A stretch of DNA of 64,000 bases, taken from Roseobacter cerasinus (lineage in GTDB: Bacteria; Pseudomonadota; Alphaproteobacteria; Rhodobacterales; Rhodobacteraceae). Positions 26,345 through 36,597 of this stretch are shown here, piece by piece. The position numbers were made by a program, and so were the translations under genes. The notes beneath the pieces were generated by a model. That model ran no database searches. It was not told the origin of the DNA and worked only from the letters and a program-made list of their open reading frames with translations. Within the stretch, counting starts at the first letter, position 1. Every line of letters starts with the position of its first letter. The stretch is taken from assembly GCF_009811755.1 (NCBI RefSeq), contig NZ_BLIV01000003.1, forward strand, positions 434,001 to 498,000, in the 5' to 3' direction.

Positions 26345-27721
26345 ATGAAGGTGATTATCTGCGGTGCGGGGCAGGTCGGCTGGCAGATCGCCCGCCATCT
26401 GTCGGGCGAACGCAACGATGTCACTGTGGTCGACAACAACCCCGATCTGGTGCGCCGCGCCACTGATACGCTGGACGTGCAGGGCATCGCCGGGTTCGCA
26501 AGCTACCCCGATGTGCTCGACCGGGCGGGTGCGCGCGACGCCGAGATGGTCATTGCCGCGACCTACTCGGACGAGGTCAACATGGTGACCTGTCAGGTGG
26601 CGCATTCGGTCTTTGGCATCAACCGCAAGATTGCCCGGCTGCGCAGCCAGTCCTATCTGGATGCGATCTACTCCGATCTTTACCGCCGCGATCACATGCC
26701 GATTGATGTGGTGATCAGCCCAGAGAAAGAGGTCGCGACGGCGGCGCTGCAGCGCCTCTCGGCGCCCGCGGCCTTCGACACCGAGATTTTCATGAACGGG
26801 CGGGCGCATCTGATGGGGATCGCGCTGGAAGAAGACTGTCCGATCGTGAACACGCCGCTGCGGCAGTTGACGGATCTCTTTTCGACGCTGCGGGCGACAG
26901 TCGTGGGCGTGCGCCGCGACGGCATGCTCTTCGCGCCTGAGGCGAAAGATCAGCTGTTCGTCCGTGATGAGTGCTATGTCTTCACCCATGTGGACGACAT
27001 CCCGCGTACGCTGGAGATTTTTGGCAAGACCGTGGCCAAGCAGGACCGGGTGGTTCTGGTCGGCGGCGGCAACGTGGGTTTGGCTGTGGCGCAGGCCCTG
27101 GAAGGCAGCGCCAAGCGGGTCCGTGCCAAGGTGATCGAGAAGAACCGGCATTGCGCCGAACGGGCTGCCGAGGCGCTGGAGCGCACGATTGTGCTGAACG
27201 GCGACGGCCTTGATGCGGCCCTCTTGGCGGAGGCAGGCATCGAGCGCGCCGATGCGATGCTGGCGATCACCGATGATGACAAGACCAACATGCTGGCCTG
27301 CGTGCGCGCCAAGGCTGAGGGCTGCCCCTATACCATCGCGCTGATCAATGACCCGACGCTGGTGCCGCTGATGACGCCTTTAGGAATCGACGCCTATATC
27401 AACCCGCGCGCCACAACGGTGAGCTCGATCCTGCGCCACATCCGCCATGGGCGGGTGCGCGCGGTCTATTCCATCGGCGACGCCGAGGCGGAGGTGATCG
27501 AGGCCGAAGTGATGTCGACCTCGCCGCTGGCGGGCAAGCGCATCAACGAGATCGACTTTCCCGAAGGCGTGCTGGTCGGTGCTGTGCGCAAGGGCGAGGA
27601 GGTGATCCGGCCCTTGGGTACCACACGGATCGAGGAAGGCGATGTGGTGGCCATGTTTGCGCTGGCGGGCGATGTGCCAGAGGTGGAGCGCCTGATGCAG
27701 GTCTCTATCGACTTCTTCTAG
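26345..27721 (+). CDS. trkA: Trk potassium uptake regulator TrkA
   Basis: Peripheral cytoplasmic subunit that gates potassium uptake through TrkH. The 458 residues show two tandem RCK units. The first NAD-binding Rossmann motif is CGAGQVGWQIARHL, and the second is GGGNVGLAVAQALEG, near residue 238. Two RCK-C domains follow, ending in TRIEEGDVVAMFALAGDVPEVERL. The stop is three bases before the trkH start, so the pair is translated from one message. Confidence 0.95.
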   Translation: MKVIICGAGQVGWQIARHLSGERNDVTVVDNNPDLVRRATDTLDVQGIAGFASYPDVLDRAGARDAEMVIAATYSDEVNMVTCQVAHSVFGINRKIARLRSQSYLDAIYSDLYRRDHMPIDVVISPEKEVATAALQRLSAPAAFDTEIFMNGRAHLMGIALEEDCPIVNTPLRQLTDLFSTLRATVVGVRRDGMLFAPEAKDQLFVRDECYVFTHVDDIPRTLEIFGKTVAKQDRVVLVGGGNVGLAVAQALEGSAKRVRAKVIEKNRHCAERAAEALERTIVLNGDGLDAALLAEAGIERADAMLAITDDDKTNMLACVRAKAEGCPYTIALINDPTLVPLMTPLGIDAYINPRATTVSSILRHIRHGRVRAVYSIGDAEAEVIEAEVMSTSPLAGKRINEIDFPEGVLVGAVRKGEEVIRPLGTTRIEEGDVVAMFALAGDVPEVERLMQVSIDFF

Positions 27722-27724
27722 GGC

Positions 27725-29278
27725 ATGGCGCGCCAGCAACAGATCGTCCGCCGCCGGACGGCTTGGGAGCAGTTGCTCGACCTGCCGCTGTTTCTGCTGC
27801 TGTTCGGGCTGGCCTCGGTGTCGATGCTGGTGCCTGCGCTGCATGGCGGTGTGGTGCGCAATCTCGACAGCGCGCGCATGTTTTTCTACAGCGGCATCCT
27901 AGGTCTGACCCTGTTTACCATGATCGCCATTGCCCTGGCCGGGCGCCGCCCGAAACACGGGGCTCTGGGCACGCTGATGTCGCTTTTTGCGGCCTTTGTG
28001 GTGCTGCCCATCTTTCTCGCCATTCCCTTCTACGAAGGGCTTGGCACCACCACGTTCATCAACGCCTATATGGAGATGGTGAGTGCGATCACCACCACCG
28101 GGGCCACGCTGTTTCAGATCCCCGATCGGCTCGACACCACCCTGCATTTGTGGCGCGCTCAGGTCGGTTGGATGGGGGGCGCGCTGATGTGGATTGCGGC
28201 CTCGGCGATCCTTGCGCCGCTGAACCTGGGAGGGTTCGAAGTCACCGCTCAGGCTGAGCCCGGGCAGCGCGAATCCTTGTCGAGCCTGATTGGCCGAGCC
28301 GAGCCGCGTGAGCGCTTGCTGCGCGTCTCGACAGCGCTGCTGCCGATCTACATAGGTTTGACGCTGCTCTTATGGGTGCTGCTGATCATCAGCGGAGACC
28401 GGTCTTTGGTGGCCCTCTGCCACGCGATGGCGGTGATGGCCACCTCCGGCATCTCACCCGTGGGGGGGGTCGAGGCCAGCAGTTCGGGGCTGACCGGTGA
28501 AGCCCTGATGATGCTTTTCATGGTCTTTGCACTGTCGCGACTGACGTTCTCCTCTGACACCATCACGGCGACCCAAGGTGGTCTGAGCACCGATCCGGAG
28601 TTTCGCATCGGGCTGGTGCTGATCCTTGGTGTGCCGCTGATCCTGTTTCTACGTCACTGGTGGGGGGCCTTCGATGTGGCCGCCGAAGATGATCTGACGC
28701 AGGCGGGCCATGCTTTCTGGGGCTCGCTCTTTACGGTGATGTCTTTCCTGACGACCACGGGCTTTGCCAGCGAATACTGGGCGCAGACGCAAAACTGGTC
28801 GGGGCTGGACACGCCAGGGCTGATTCTCATGGGGCTGGCCCTGATCGGTGGCGGTGTGGCGACGACGGCGGGCGGGGTGAAGCTGTTGCGCGTCTTCGCA
28901 CTCTATCTCAACGGGTTGCGAGAGATGGAGCGGCTGGTGCATCCCTCGTCGGTCAGCGGGGCGGCCACCGATGCCCGCCGCCTGCAGCGCAATGGGGCCT
29001 TCATCGCCTGGATTTTCTTCATGCTCTTCGCGCTCACGCTGGCGGCGCTCACGATCCTGCTGGCGCTGCTTGGGGTGTCTTTTGAAGATGCTCTGGTGCT
29101 GAGCATTGCGGGCCTCTCAACAACCGGCCCCCTGATCACGCTGGCCGCCGACACCCCGATTGATCTGGCGCTGCTGAGCCCTGCGGCAAAGGCGGTTTTT
29201 TGCGCAGCCATGGTGCTGGGCCGTCTTGAGACATTGGCGATTATCGCGCTTTTGACACCGGATTTATGGCGCGCCTGA
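27725..29278 (+). CDS. trkH: Trk potassium uptake channel TrkH
   Basis: Integral membrane subunit of the Trk system. The 517 residues contain at least ten helices with the four pore-loop repeats typical of the SKT family. Filter-like segments are SAITTTGATLF (about 120), MATSGISPVGG (about 237), FLTTTGFASEYW (about 341) and LSTTGPLI (about 465). These are the sites where Gly residues line the potassium path. It lies three bases after trkA and is followed by an intrinsic terminator at 29295. Confidence 0.93.
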   Translation: MARQQQIVRRRTAWEQLLDLPLFLLLFGLASVSMLVPALHGGVVRNLDSARMFFYSGILGLTLFTMIAIALAGRRPKHGALGTLMSLFAAFVVLPIFLAIPFYEGLGTTTFINAYMEMVSAITTTGATLFQIPDRLDTTLHLWRAQVGWMGGALMWIAASAILAPLNLGGFEVTAQAEPGQRESLSSLIGRAEPRERLLRVSTALLPIYIGLTLLLWVLLIISGDRSLVALCHAMAVMATSGISPVGGVEASSSGLTGEALMMLFMVFALSRLTFSSDTITATQGGLSTDPEFRIGLVLILGVPLILFLRHWWGAFDVAAEDDLTQAGHAFWGSLFTVMSFLTTTGFASEYWAQTQNWSGLDTPGLILMGLALIGGGVATTAGGVKLLRVFALYLNGLREMERLVHPSSVSGAATDARRLQRNGAFIAWIFFMLFALTLAALTILLALLGVSFEDALVLSIAGLSTTGPLITLAADTPIDLALLSPAAKAVFCAAMVLGRLETLAIIALLTPDLWRA

Positions 29279-29294
29279 CAGGTCCGGATTTTTA

Positions 29295-29316
29295 GGTCCG
29301 TAACGGACTGTTTTTT
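29295..29316 (+). terminator. Intrinsic terminator of trkAH
   Basis: Stem GGTCCG with CGGACT (one G-T wobble), a TAA loop and six T residues. It begins 17 bases after the trkH stop and separates trkAH from the hfq promoter. Confidence 0.75.
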
Positions 29317-29409
29317 GGGCTGGAATCTCACGGGCGCTCCCTTCATAATTGTCCGACGAGGGGCGGGCTCGGTCTGCGGGCTCCGGCAAGAAAAAAGGCG
29401 AGTGCTAAA

Positions 29410-29649
29410 ATGGCGTCGGACAGACAGAACCTTCAGGACGCGTTCCTGAATCATGTTCGCAAGACAAAAGTTCCTGTGACAATCTTCCTGATCAACGGGG
29501 TGAAGCTGCAAGGCGTCATCACATGGTTCGACAATTTCTGCGTGCTTTTGCGTCGGGACGGGCAGTCCCAGCTTGTCTACAAGCATGCGATTTCCACCAT
29601 TATGCCGAGCCAGCCGATCAGTCTCTATGAGGGCGAAGACGCTTCTTGA
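29410..29649 (+). CDS. hfq: RNA chaperone Hfq
   Basis: Hexameric RNA-binding protein that pairs small RNAs with mRNAs. The 79 residues fit the compact alphaproteobacterial form with a short C-terminal tail. The Sm1 core [20 protein letters not shown] and the Sm2 motif [11 protein letters not shown] are clear, with the Tyr-Lys-His triad conserved. The stop TGA overlaps the TTG start of hflX, so the pair is translationally coupled, as is common for hfq-hflX. The window also contains two possible sRNA transcripts near 62.9-63.1 kb that could be its clients. Confidence 0.98.
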
Positions 29650-30944
29650 GCAAAGCGACGTTTCAAGTCGAGAATGACGATGCAAGCCGGGTGACCCGCG
29701 CTTGGGTGTTGCATCCCGATATCAAGTCTGATCCGAACCGCCGCCTGGCCGATCATGGATTGGCCGAGGCGATTTCGCTTGCGCGCGCCTTGCCCGAACT
29801 TGAGGTTGTCGGCGGTGAAGTCGTACCGCTGAAGACCGTGCGTGCGGGCATGCTCTTTGGGTCAGGCAAGATCGATGAGCTTCATGACGCGCTGGAAGAC
29901 AAAGAGATCGAACTTGTGCTGATCGACGGCCCCGTCAGCCCGGTGCAACAGCGCAATCTTGAGAAAGCCTGGGGCGTCAAGGTGCTGGACCGTACAGGCC
30001 TCATTCTGGAGATCTTCAGCGACCGCGCCGCCACTCGTGAAGGCGTGCTGCAGGTCGAGATGGCCGCGCTCAGCTACCAGCGCACGCGGCTGGTGCGCGC
30101 CTGGACTCACCTGGAACGACAGCGCGGTGGTCTGGGCTTTGTGGGTGGTCCGGGTGAAACCCAGATCGAGGCGGACCGCCGCGCTATCGACGAACAGCTT
30201 GTGCGCCTGCGGCGCCAGCTCGACAAGGTTGTGAAAACCCGCGCGCTGCACCGCGCCGCCCGCGCCAAAGTGCCTTATCCGATTGTCGCGCTGGTGGGGT
30301 ACACCAACGCAGGCAAATCCACGCTGTTCAATCATCTGACCGGAGCGGAGGTGATGGCCAAGGACATGCTCTTTGCCACGCTCGACCCCACGATGCGCCG
30401 CGTCGAGCTGCCCGATGGGCCCGAGGTCATTCTCTCCGACACGGTGGGCTTCATCTCCGATCTGCCCACCGAACTGGTCGCCGCTTTCCGCGCCACGCTC
30501 GAAGAGGTGCTGGCCGCGGATGTGATCTGCCATGTGCGCGACATCTCGCACCCCGAGACGGAAGAGCAGGCGCAGGATGTGCGCGAGATCATGACGTCGC
30601 TGGGCGTCGAAGAGGATCGTCCCAGTTTCGAGGTCTGGAACAAACTCGATTTGCTGGACGCGGAGGCCCGCGATGCGGTGCAGGTGCGTGCTGACCGTGA
30701 CGATCAGGTCTTTGCCATCTCGGCGCTAAAAGGCGCGGGCACCGATGCGCTGCTAGCCGCCATCACGACGCAGCTGCAAGGCGCCAAGCGTGAAGCACAG
30801 CTGCATCTTGACTTTGCAGAGGGGCGCAAACGCGCCTGGCTCTTCGACCAGGATCTGGTCGAGACAGAGCAGCAGACCGACAGCGGGTTTGACCTGACCG
30901 TGCGCTGGACTGTGCAACAAGAGGCGCAGTTCGAACGGTTGTGA
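29646..30944 (+). CDS. hflX: Ribosome-associated GTPase HflX
   Basis: GTPase that splits or rescues stalled 70S ribosomes under stress. The 432-residue protein has the HflX N-terminal domain (including [15 protein letters not shown]), a coiled linker near residue 170-210 with [19 protein letters not shown], and a G domain with [17 protein letters not shown] and NKLD. The start codon is TTG at 29646, overlapping the hfq stop in TTGA. This is the only start that keeps the family N-terminus and it implies re-initiation by ribosomes leaving hfq. Confidence 0.94.
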
Positions 30945-30973
30945 CCCCCGCGCAATCAGTAGGTGGGGTGGGC

Positions 30974-31537
30974 CTATGGGCCACCCTCTGTTGCAAACCG
31001 CCAGGCGCCGGGGGCCAGATCATTCAGCGCCCAATGCCCCACCTGCACCCGAACGAGCCGCAGACAGGGTAGCCCCACATGCGCCGTCATGCGCCGCACC
31101 TGCCGATTGCGCCCCTCGCGGATTGTGATGCGCAGCCAGGCGTCCGGGACCGTCTTGCGAAATCGCACCGGCGGGTCGCGCGGCCAGAGTGGCGCGGGCG
31201 CGTCAATCGCCGTCACTTCCGCCGGTTTGGTTGGCCCGTCCTTCAACGTCACCCCCCGGCGCAACCGATCCAGCGCCGTCGCATCCGGCGCGCCCTCCAC
31301 CTGCACCAGATAGGTCTTGGCCAGTTTGTACTTGGGATTGGCAATGCGCGCTTGCAGTCGCCCGTCATCGGTCAGAACCAGCAGCCCTTCGCTGTCCTTG
31401 TCGAGCCGTCCCGCCGCGTAGACGCCCGGCACCTCGATAAACTGCGACAGCGTCGGGCGTGGCGAGCCCTCAGTGCCCTTGTCGGTGAACTGCGACAGCA
31501 CGCCAAAGGGTTTGTGAAACAAAACCACCTGCGCCAT
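30974..31537 (-). CDS. rluE: 23S rRNA pseudouridine synthase, RluE type
   Basis: Short RsuA-family pseudouridine synthase. The 187 residues lack the N-terminal S4 domain, as in RluE, and carry the catalytic Asp in [16 protein letters not shown]. The motifs [10 protein letters not shown] and [17 protein letters not shown] match RluE, which modifies U2457 of 23S rRNA in E. coli. The start is four bases after the stop of the acylase gene, so it is downstream in that operon, and it is convergent with hflX. Confidence 0.9.
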   Translation of the reverse strand: MAQVVLFHKPFGVLSQFTDKGTEGSPRPTLSQFIEVPGVYAAGRLDKDSEGLLVLTDDGRLQARIANPKYKLAKTYLVQVEGAPDATALDRLRRGVTLKDGPTKPAEVTAIDAPAPLWPRDPPVRFRKTVPDAWLRITIREGRNRQVRRMTAHVGLPCLRLVRVQVGHWALNDLAPGAWRFATEGGP

Positions 31538-31541
31538 CGGG

Positions 31542-34007
31542 TCAGCGGCGCGGCCGCAGCACTGTCACCCCAACCGAGGCCGCGCGCGCCAGACCCTCAT
31601 CGAGCGACATTGGAATGTACTCGCCGCGCCGCCAGAGCTGTGCCAGATCGTCGTAGTGACGCGACAGAAGATGGCCGGATTGCCCGGTCGAGGTGATAAA
31701 CACCGAACTGTCAGGATCGGCAAAATCATAGACCCCACGATAGGCCGCCCCATGGGTGTTGTGGAACGGGTCCGGCCCGGTGCCCTTGGTCAGCCCACGC
31801 TGCAAGGTGTTGTCGCCGCCGTTTGTCGATTGACGGATGTTTACAAAGTAGCGCAGCAGCGGCGCTTCGCCCAGCACCGCGTGGTCATGCGTCGCCTGAT
31901 GTGCATCGCCCCAGCGCAGGGTCTCCAGCGCCGGGCCCCAAGTCTCCTCAATCATGATCAGCGCATCGTCCAGCGCCAGCCGCGCCATGTCGGCACAGGT
32001 CTCCACCGGGGCGGATTGGATCACGTCGCACCAGACCGAAGCGCCGTCGATGTCGCGAAAGGCCCGCTCGATAAAGAGCGGCTCCACATGGGTCATCTCG
32101 GCGGCCAGCGGGCCCAGTTCATCCTGGATCATGCGCTGCTGCAACCGTTGCAGCCAGGCCGCGTAGATCAGCGGCTCCGGCATGTGTTCGTTCATCTCAC
32201 CGGACCAGCCTGCGAGCAGCGTCAAGGCACGCTGCCGCTGACGCAGCGGCGTGCCTTCGGGCGCGGCCTCGCCGGTGAACCACAGTTCCGCACCAATCAA
32301 CGGCAGCAGCGCGCGTGCGGTGAAACTGACCGTGTCCAGTTGCGCTTCGATGAAACTGTCGCGGGTGTGCACCTCACGCGCCTGCATCAGCCGTTGCCAG
32401 CGCTGGATGCGCTGCGTGTCGCCCCAGTCAAACGACACGTGATTGGGGAAGGGGCGGTCAACGACCTTGTTGTTCGTGTTGCCGATGATCCCGCCGTTGG
32501 GTGCGATGAATTCGGGGTTGGAGGCATAGGGCAGGCGCCCTTGCCAGCGGTTGGCGGCAATCCACCCGGGGCTGGGCAGGCGGCCCTGGCTCTGGTGGCC
32601 GGCATCCCTCCGGGGCATGGCGCCGATCATTTTCATGCCGATTTCACTTCGATCCACCAGCATCAGGTTCATGGCCGGCGCCAGAAACCCTTCAGCAACC
32701 CTGATCGCCTCACGCACGGAGATGGCCTGCATCAGCTGCATCGCAGCGCTCATCGAGGTGTCGTTCCGGCTCAGCACCGTCCAGCCCAGCGAGGCCACAT
32801 GACCAGGCGGTGTGATGCTGCCAAGGTTGTAATGCGTGCCCGGCAGAACCGGCCCGTTGTCCGTCCAGCGCAGGGTGATGGTGATCGGGGCCTCATCCTT
32901 GATTGTGATGATCGACCCGCGCGTCTCGAACCGCTTGAAGCCGTCGGGCGTGCGGTATTCCTCGGGATTGTCGGGGTTCAGCTGCTCGATATGGACATCC
33001 TGATCGTCCATATAGGCCGAGGTGATCCCCCAGCCGAGCGCCTCACTGCGCCCGCTGAGTACCAGCGGCATGCCGGGGATGGTCGCCCCGATCACCCCGC
33101 CGCTTTCCAGCTCCAACCGCGCCAGATACCAGATCGCCGGTGCGGTGAACTCCAGATGCGGATCATTGGCCAGCAGCGTGCCACCAGAGGCAGAGCGCGA
33201 CGGTGCCGCCGCCCAAGCGTTTGACGCGCCCGCAAAGATGCGGCGTTTGAAGGGCGAGAGCGGGTGCTGCGGCAGCATGGTGTTTTCGGCAAAGCGGGTC
33301 ACACCCGGCACGATCTGCGCATATTCGGGCAGGGCCGCGACACCGCCGCCCGGCGCATCCGGCAGGATATCAGCCAGCCGCTTTGGATCAGACAGCGCCA
33401 GCGACATCCGCGCGCGCAGCACCTCTTCGTCCAGATGTGCGGCCAGTTGCAGCCCCATCAGCTTGATGATGGCCAGCGAATCCGCCGGGCGCCAGGCGGA
33501 GACGGGCGCGTTGAACAGAAACATCTCGGGCGCGCCGCGCCCCAGGGCACTGGTGTTGATCTCATCGAGCCGCGCATTCACGCCGGTGGCATAGGCCCGC
33601 AGCATCTGCATCGTCCGCGCGTCTTGCGCATCCACCGAGGCGACGGCGCGTGTATAAAGATCCAGCCGCCGCATCAGCGTGTCGATCTCGACCGTGGCCG
33701 TGCCGAAGACCTCCGACAGGCGGCCTTGGGCCGTGCGGCGCAGCATCGTCATCTGCCACAGCCGGTCCTGCGCATGAGCATACCCCAGCGCATAGAATAC
33801 ATCCTGATCGCTCTGCCCAAAGATATGCGGCACATTGGCATTGTCGCGCACGATCTCGACCTCGGCGGTGAGGTATGGCACCTCCAGCGTCTTGTCGTAG
33901 TCAGGCAGCGAGCGGGACGCCAGATAGTACACCATGCAGACGCCCAGCACGACCAATACCACGCAGGTGGCCGCCAGGCGCATCAACCATTTGAAGACCA
34001 CAGCCAT
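31542..34007 (-). CDS. Penicillin acylase-family N-terminal nucleophile hydrolase
   Basis: An 821-residue Ntn-hydrolase of the penicillin/acyl-homoserine-lactone acylase family. Residues about 10-30 are one hydrophobic helix without an obvious cleavage site, so the precursor may be membrane-tethered facing the periplasm. The alpha subunit opens with [20 protein letters not shown]. The self-cleavage site is at Ala261-Ser262 ([17 protein letters not shown]), making Ser262 the new N-terminal nucleophile. The beta subunit has [10 protein letters not shown] and GNTNNKV. Family members cut amide bonds in beta-lactams or in quorum-sensing lactones. The substrate here is open. The start at 34007 is chosen because it gives the anchor right at the N-terminus. 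Confidence 0.92.
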   Translation of the reverse strand: MAVVFKWLMRLAATCVVLVVLGVCMVYYLASRSLPDYDKTLEVPYLTAEVEIVRDNANVPHIFGQSDQDVFYALGYAHAQDRLWQMTMLRRTAQGRLSEVFGTATVEIDTLMRRLDLYTRAVASVDAQDARTMQMLRAYATGVNARLDEINTSALGRGAPEMFLFNAPVSAWRPADSLAIIKLMGLQLAAHLDEEVLRARMSLALSDPKRLADILPDAPGGGVAALPEYAQIVPGVTRFAENTMLPQHPLSPFKRRIFAGASNAWAAAPSRSASGGTLLANDPHLEFTAPAIWYLARLELESGGVIGATIPGMPLVLSGRSEALGWGITSAYMDDQDVHIEQLNPDNPEEYRTPDGFKRFETRGSIITIKDEAPITITLRWTDNGPVLPGTHYNLGSITPPGHVASLGWTVLSRNDTSMSAAMQLMQAISVREAIRVAEGFLAPAMNLMLVDRSEIGMKMIGAMPRRDAGHQSQGRLPSPGWIAANRWQGRLPYASNPEFIAPNGGIIGNTNNKVVDRPFPNHVSFDWGDTQRIQRWQRLMQAREVHTRDSFIEAQLDTVSFTARALLPLIGAELWFTGEAAPEGTPLRQRQRALTLLAGWSGEMNEHMPEPLIYAAWLQRLQQRMIQDELGPLAAEMTHVEPLFIERAFRDIDGASVWCDVIQSAPVETCADMARLALDDALIMIEETWGPALETLRWGDAHQATHDHAVLGEAPLLRYFVNIRQSTNGGDNTLQRGLTKGTGPDPFHNTHGAAYRGVYDFADPDSSVFITSTGQSGHLLSRHYDDLAQLWRRGEYIPMSLDEGLARAASVGVTVLRPRR

Positions 34008-34107
34008 CCGTGTCTCGCCTTCTCGTTCCGATTTGTTGACCCGTGCGCCCTGACTGTTAGGTAGGAGAGCGACGTAAAGCAACACGGAAAACGGGAAGGA
34101 CAAACAT

Positions 34108-34977
34108 ATGGCCAAGCTGGCATTTTTGGGACTGGGGGTCATGGGTGGACCCATGGCGGGGCATTTGCAGAAGGCTGGCCATGAGGTGACCGTGTACAAC
34201 CGCACCGCCACCAAGGCGGAGGATTGGGTCAGCACATATGGCGGGGCCATGGCCACCACCCCGCGCGAGGCAGCTGCGGGGGCGGATTTCGTGATGGCCT
34301 GTGTGGGCAATGACGATGACCTGCGCTCAGTCTGTCTTGGGCCGGATGGCGCTTTTGCAGGCATGACGTCGGGCGCGGTCTTTGTCGATCACACCACGGT
34401 GTCGGCGGCGGTCACGCGTGCGCTTTATGTCGCAGCCAATGAAAAACAGGTGAGCTTTGTCGATGCGCCGATCTCAGGCGGGCAGGCAGGCGCCGAGAAC
34501 GCCGCCCTGTCGATCATGTGTGGTGGCGACGAAGGCGCCTACGAGCGCGCGCTGCCAGTGATGGACGTCTACGCCAAGATCTGCCGTCGCATCGGTGAGA
34601 GCGGTGCCGGTCAGATGACCAAGATGTGCAACCAGATCGCCATTGCCGGGCTTGTTCAGGGCCTCAGCGAAGCGTTGCACTTTGCCGACAAAGCGGGCCT
34701 GGATGGGCACGCCGTTGTCGAAGTGATCAGCCAGGGTGCGGCGGGCAGCTGGCAGATGAACAACCGCTACGAGACCATGCTCGACGATCACTTCGACCAC
34801 GGTTTTGCCACAGACTGGATGCGCAAGGACCTGGGCATCTGTCTGAAGACGGCGGATGAGACGGGCGCCAGCCTGCCGGTCACGGCGCTGGTCGATCAGT
34901 TTTACAAAGATGTGCAGAAAATGGGCGGCGGGCGCTGGGACACGTCGAGCCTGTTCAAACGTCTTCAGGTGCTTTGA
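34108..34977 (+). CDS. 3-hydroxyisobutyrate dehydrogenase-family oxidoreductase
   Basis: NAD(P)-dependent beta-hydroxyacid dehydrogenase of 289 residues. The dinucleotide-binding GLGVMGGPMAGHL opens the protein and is followed by YNRTATKAEDW. The substrate-binding DAPISGGQAGAENAALSIMCGG and catalytic Lys region GQMTKMCNQI are standard. Family members oxidise 3-hydroxyisobutyrate (valine breakdown), tartronate semialdehyde or glyoxylate. The sequence does not decide between them. It is divergent from the acylase gene with about 100 bases between, and lies just upstream of transposase remnants on the other side. Confidence 0.93.
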   Translation: MAKLAFLGLGVMGGPMAGHLQKAGHEVTVYNRTATKAEDWVSTYGGAMATTPREAAAGADFVMACVGNDDDLRSVCLGPDGAFAGMTSGAVFVDHTTVSAAVTRALYVAANEKQVSFVDAPISGGQAGAENAALSIMCGGDEGAYERALPVMDVYAKICRRIGESGAGQMTKMCNQIAIAGLVQGLSEALHFADKAGLDGHAVVEVISQGAAGSWQMNNRYETMLDDHFDHGFATDWMRKDLGICLKTADETGASLPVTALVDQFYKDVQKMGGGRWDTSSLFKRLQVL

Positions 34978-35059
34978 GAACGCACCGCCTTCGGAGTGGG
35001 CCTTCTCAGTGGGGTCGGAAGTCCGCTTCGAGCCGATTCTTTGGAAAAATAACGCCTTG

Positions 35060-35193
35060 CGGGTGCAGAAAGTGGCGTGTTGAACAGGGTGCGAGCGCCT
35101 TTCTGATCGGGCTTTTCGCGTTTGCTGCGGTGCAGGACAGATCTGCGCCAGTTTGCGGAGGTTCCGGGTGATCGCTGCAAGGGTAAATTCGCC
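35060..35193 (-). pseudogene. Degenerate transposase remnant, possibly IS5/IS1182-like C-terminus
   Basis: On minus, right after an in-frame stop, a short frame reads GEFTLAAITRNLRKLAQICP and continues with a basic Pro/Gln/Arg-rich tail. This resembles the conserved C-terminal end of IS5/IS1182-type transposases (the EFxL...NLRKL pattern). No catalytic part remains, and neighbouring bases are broken by stops in all frames. The 370 bases from 34978 to 35346 contain nothing else I can support. Recognition rests on one short motif. Confidence 0.35.
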
Positions 35194-35346
35194 CTATACA
35201 CCGCAGAGCAGGAGGCGATGTCGATAACGCATACACGGATTGACCTGCTCTTTTGAGGATTCCTGATATACAAGCACTTCATCAACTCGCAGCGCTCGGT
35301 GCTCATCTCAGGAGGTAAGATGTGAGCGATACTTGAACCGCGACTC

Positions 35347-36016
35347 CTACTCTTTCCGAGGGTAGGGGCCTTGGCTCATCTCCTCCATCATCTTTTCTCG
35401 AAACACTCCAACGGGTGTCTTCCATCCGAGACACTTCCGGGACGTCGCGTTGAGGCGGTCGCTGATCATCTACACATCATGATCCGTGAATGCCGTGATG
35501 TCTCGCGTCTTCGGCAGCCATCTTCGCGCGCGCCGGTTCGTGTTTTCTACCGGGCAGATACCGCCACAGCTCCTGATCCATACCTTCCTTTGAATAGATG
35601 TAGCGGTATATGGTCTCCTGACAGACGCGCAGTTTTGCGCCTTCATAGATTATGCGGTTGCCGATCTGCTCGGGTGTCCCATTGACCGGCAGGCGATTTT
35701 GTACAGCAAAATCTGCCGAGAGGGGGCTTTGTTTGATCTTCGCCACAACAGTCTTGCGGAGTTCTGAATGCCGGATCAGTTTGTGCTGCACAGACCGACG
35801 CTTATCAGTCCGCAATTGAGCGGCATGATCGAAGTAGCCCGCATACTTCTTTGGGAAGGCATCATCCGCCAAGAAATTGCGTTTGATCTCGCGAGAGATC
35901 GTCGATTTGTGCCGCTTCAAGAAACGCGCCATCTCTCTGACGGGCACCTTGGCGTGCAACATATCTTCAATTGCGCGTCTCTCACGCAGATCTAGCTCTG
36001 TATGGGCCAATTCCAT
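35347..36016 (-). pseudogene. IS30-family transposase with internal deletion
   Basis: From ATG 36016 (AAGGAGA just upstream) the N-terminal 179 residues of an IS30-type transposase are intact. The HTH part RERRAIEDMLHAKVPVREMA is followed by FLKRHKSTISREIKRN, then GTPEQIGNRIIYEGAKLRVC and ETIYRYIYSKEG. The frame then stops at 35477. The true C-terminus survives in a different frame at 35347-35466 (ISDRLNATSRKCLGWKTPVG...). The catalytic DDE core between them is gone, about 150 residues by family length. The element is therefore dead. Terminal inverted repeats could not be delimited with confidence. Confidence 0.85.
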
Positions 36017-36205
36017 TCTCCTTGCTTTCCAGCAAGATGGGGGATTTGTCGCAACCCAGTTTAGAATGTGTCCGCATACATGAAAAAGGCGCATAATCAG
36101 TATTATGTAAAAATATGAATTGAACCAGGTATGCCAATGACCTTTATCATTTGGGCCTGTCCGGTTAACCTCAATCAGCCGAAGTAGCAACGCAACGGGA
36201 TTTCT

Positions 36206-36583
36206 ATGGTGGATCGGTACGAAGATGGACACCGGGTGCGCAGAGAGGTGTTGGGATCCGAACACGTCGATAAGGCGTTGCAATCGCAGACAGATCTCGA
36301 TGAGCCATTCCAACGCCTGATCACCGAAAGCGCCTGGGGAACGGTCTGGGCGTCGCCCGGCATCAGCTATCGCGAGCGCTCCATGCTGACATTGGCGTTG
36401 CTGGCGGCCACGGGGAATTTCGACGAAATCCCGATGCACATTCGCGCAACGGCGAATACCGGTGCGAGCAAGAGCGACGTGATCGAGGTCTTTCAGCACG
36501 TGGCGATCTATGCTGGAGTGCCGCGTGCCAACCACGCGTTGAAGCTCGCCAAGCAGACCTTCCAGGAGATGGACGAAGTTTGA
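36206..36583 (+). CDS. pcaC: 4-carboxymuconolactone decarboxylase
   Basis: Third ring-fission step of the protocatechuate branch of the beta-ketoadipate pathway: converts gamma-carboxymuconolactone to beta-ketoadipate enol-lactone. The 125-residue protein has the family opening RYEDGHRVRREVLGSEHVD, the WGTVWASPGISYRERSMLTL segment and the AhpD-like basic/His region IPMHIRATANTGASKSDV. It is the first gene of the cluster here, overlapping pcaH. The 189 bases upstream contain no pcaQ or pcaD; instead the IS30 remnant ends at 36016. Confidence 0.95.
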   Translation: MVDRYEDGHRVRREVLGSEHVDKALQSQTDLDEPFQRLITESAWGTVWASPGISYRERSMLTLALLAATGNFDEIPMHIRATANTGASKSDVIEVFQHVAIYAGVPRANHALKLAKQTFQEMDEV

Positions 36584-36597
36584 ACGGCGGACCGATC

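Noticed and set aside
31656-33224. A 522-codon open frame on plus opposite the acylase gene
   Set aside because: His/Arg/Gln-rich shadow translation without a recognisable domain; the minus frame has a complete Ntn-hydrolase signature.
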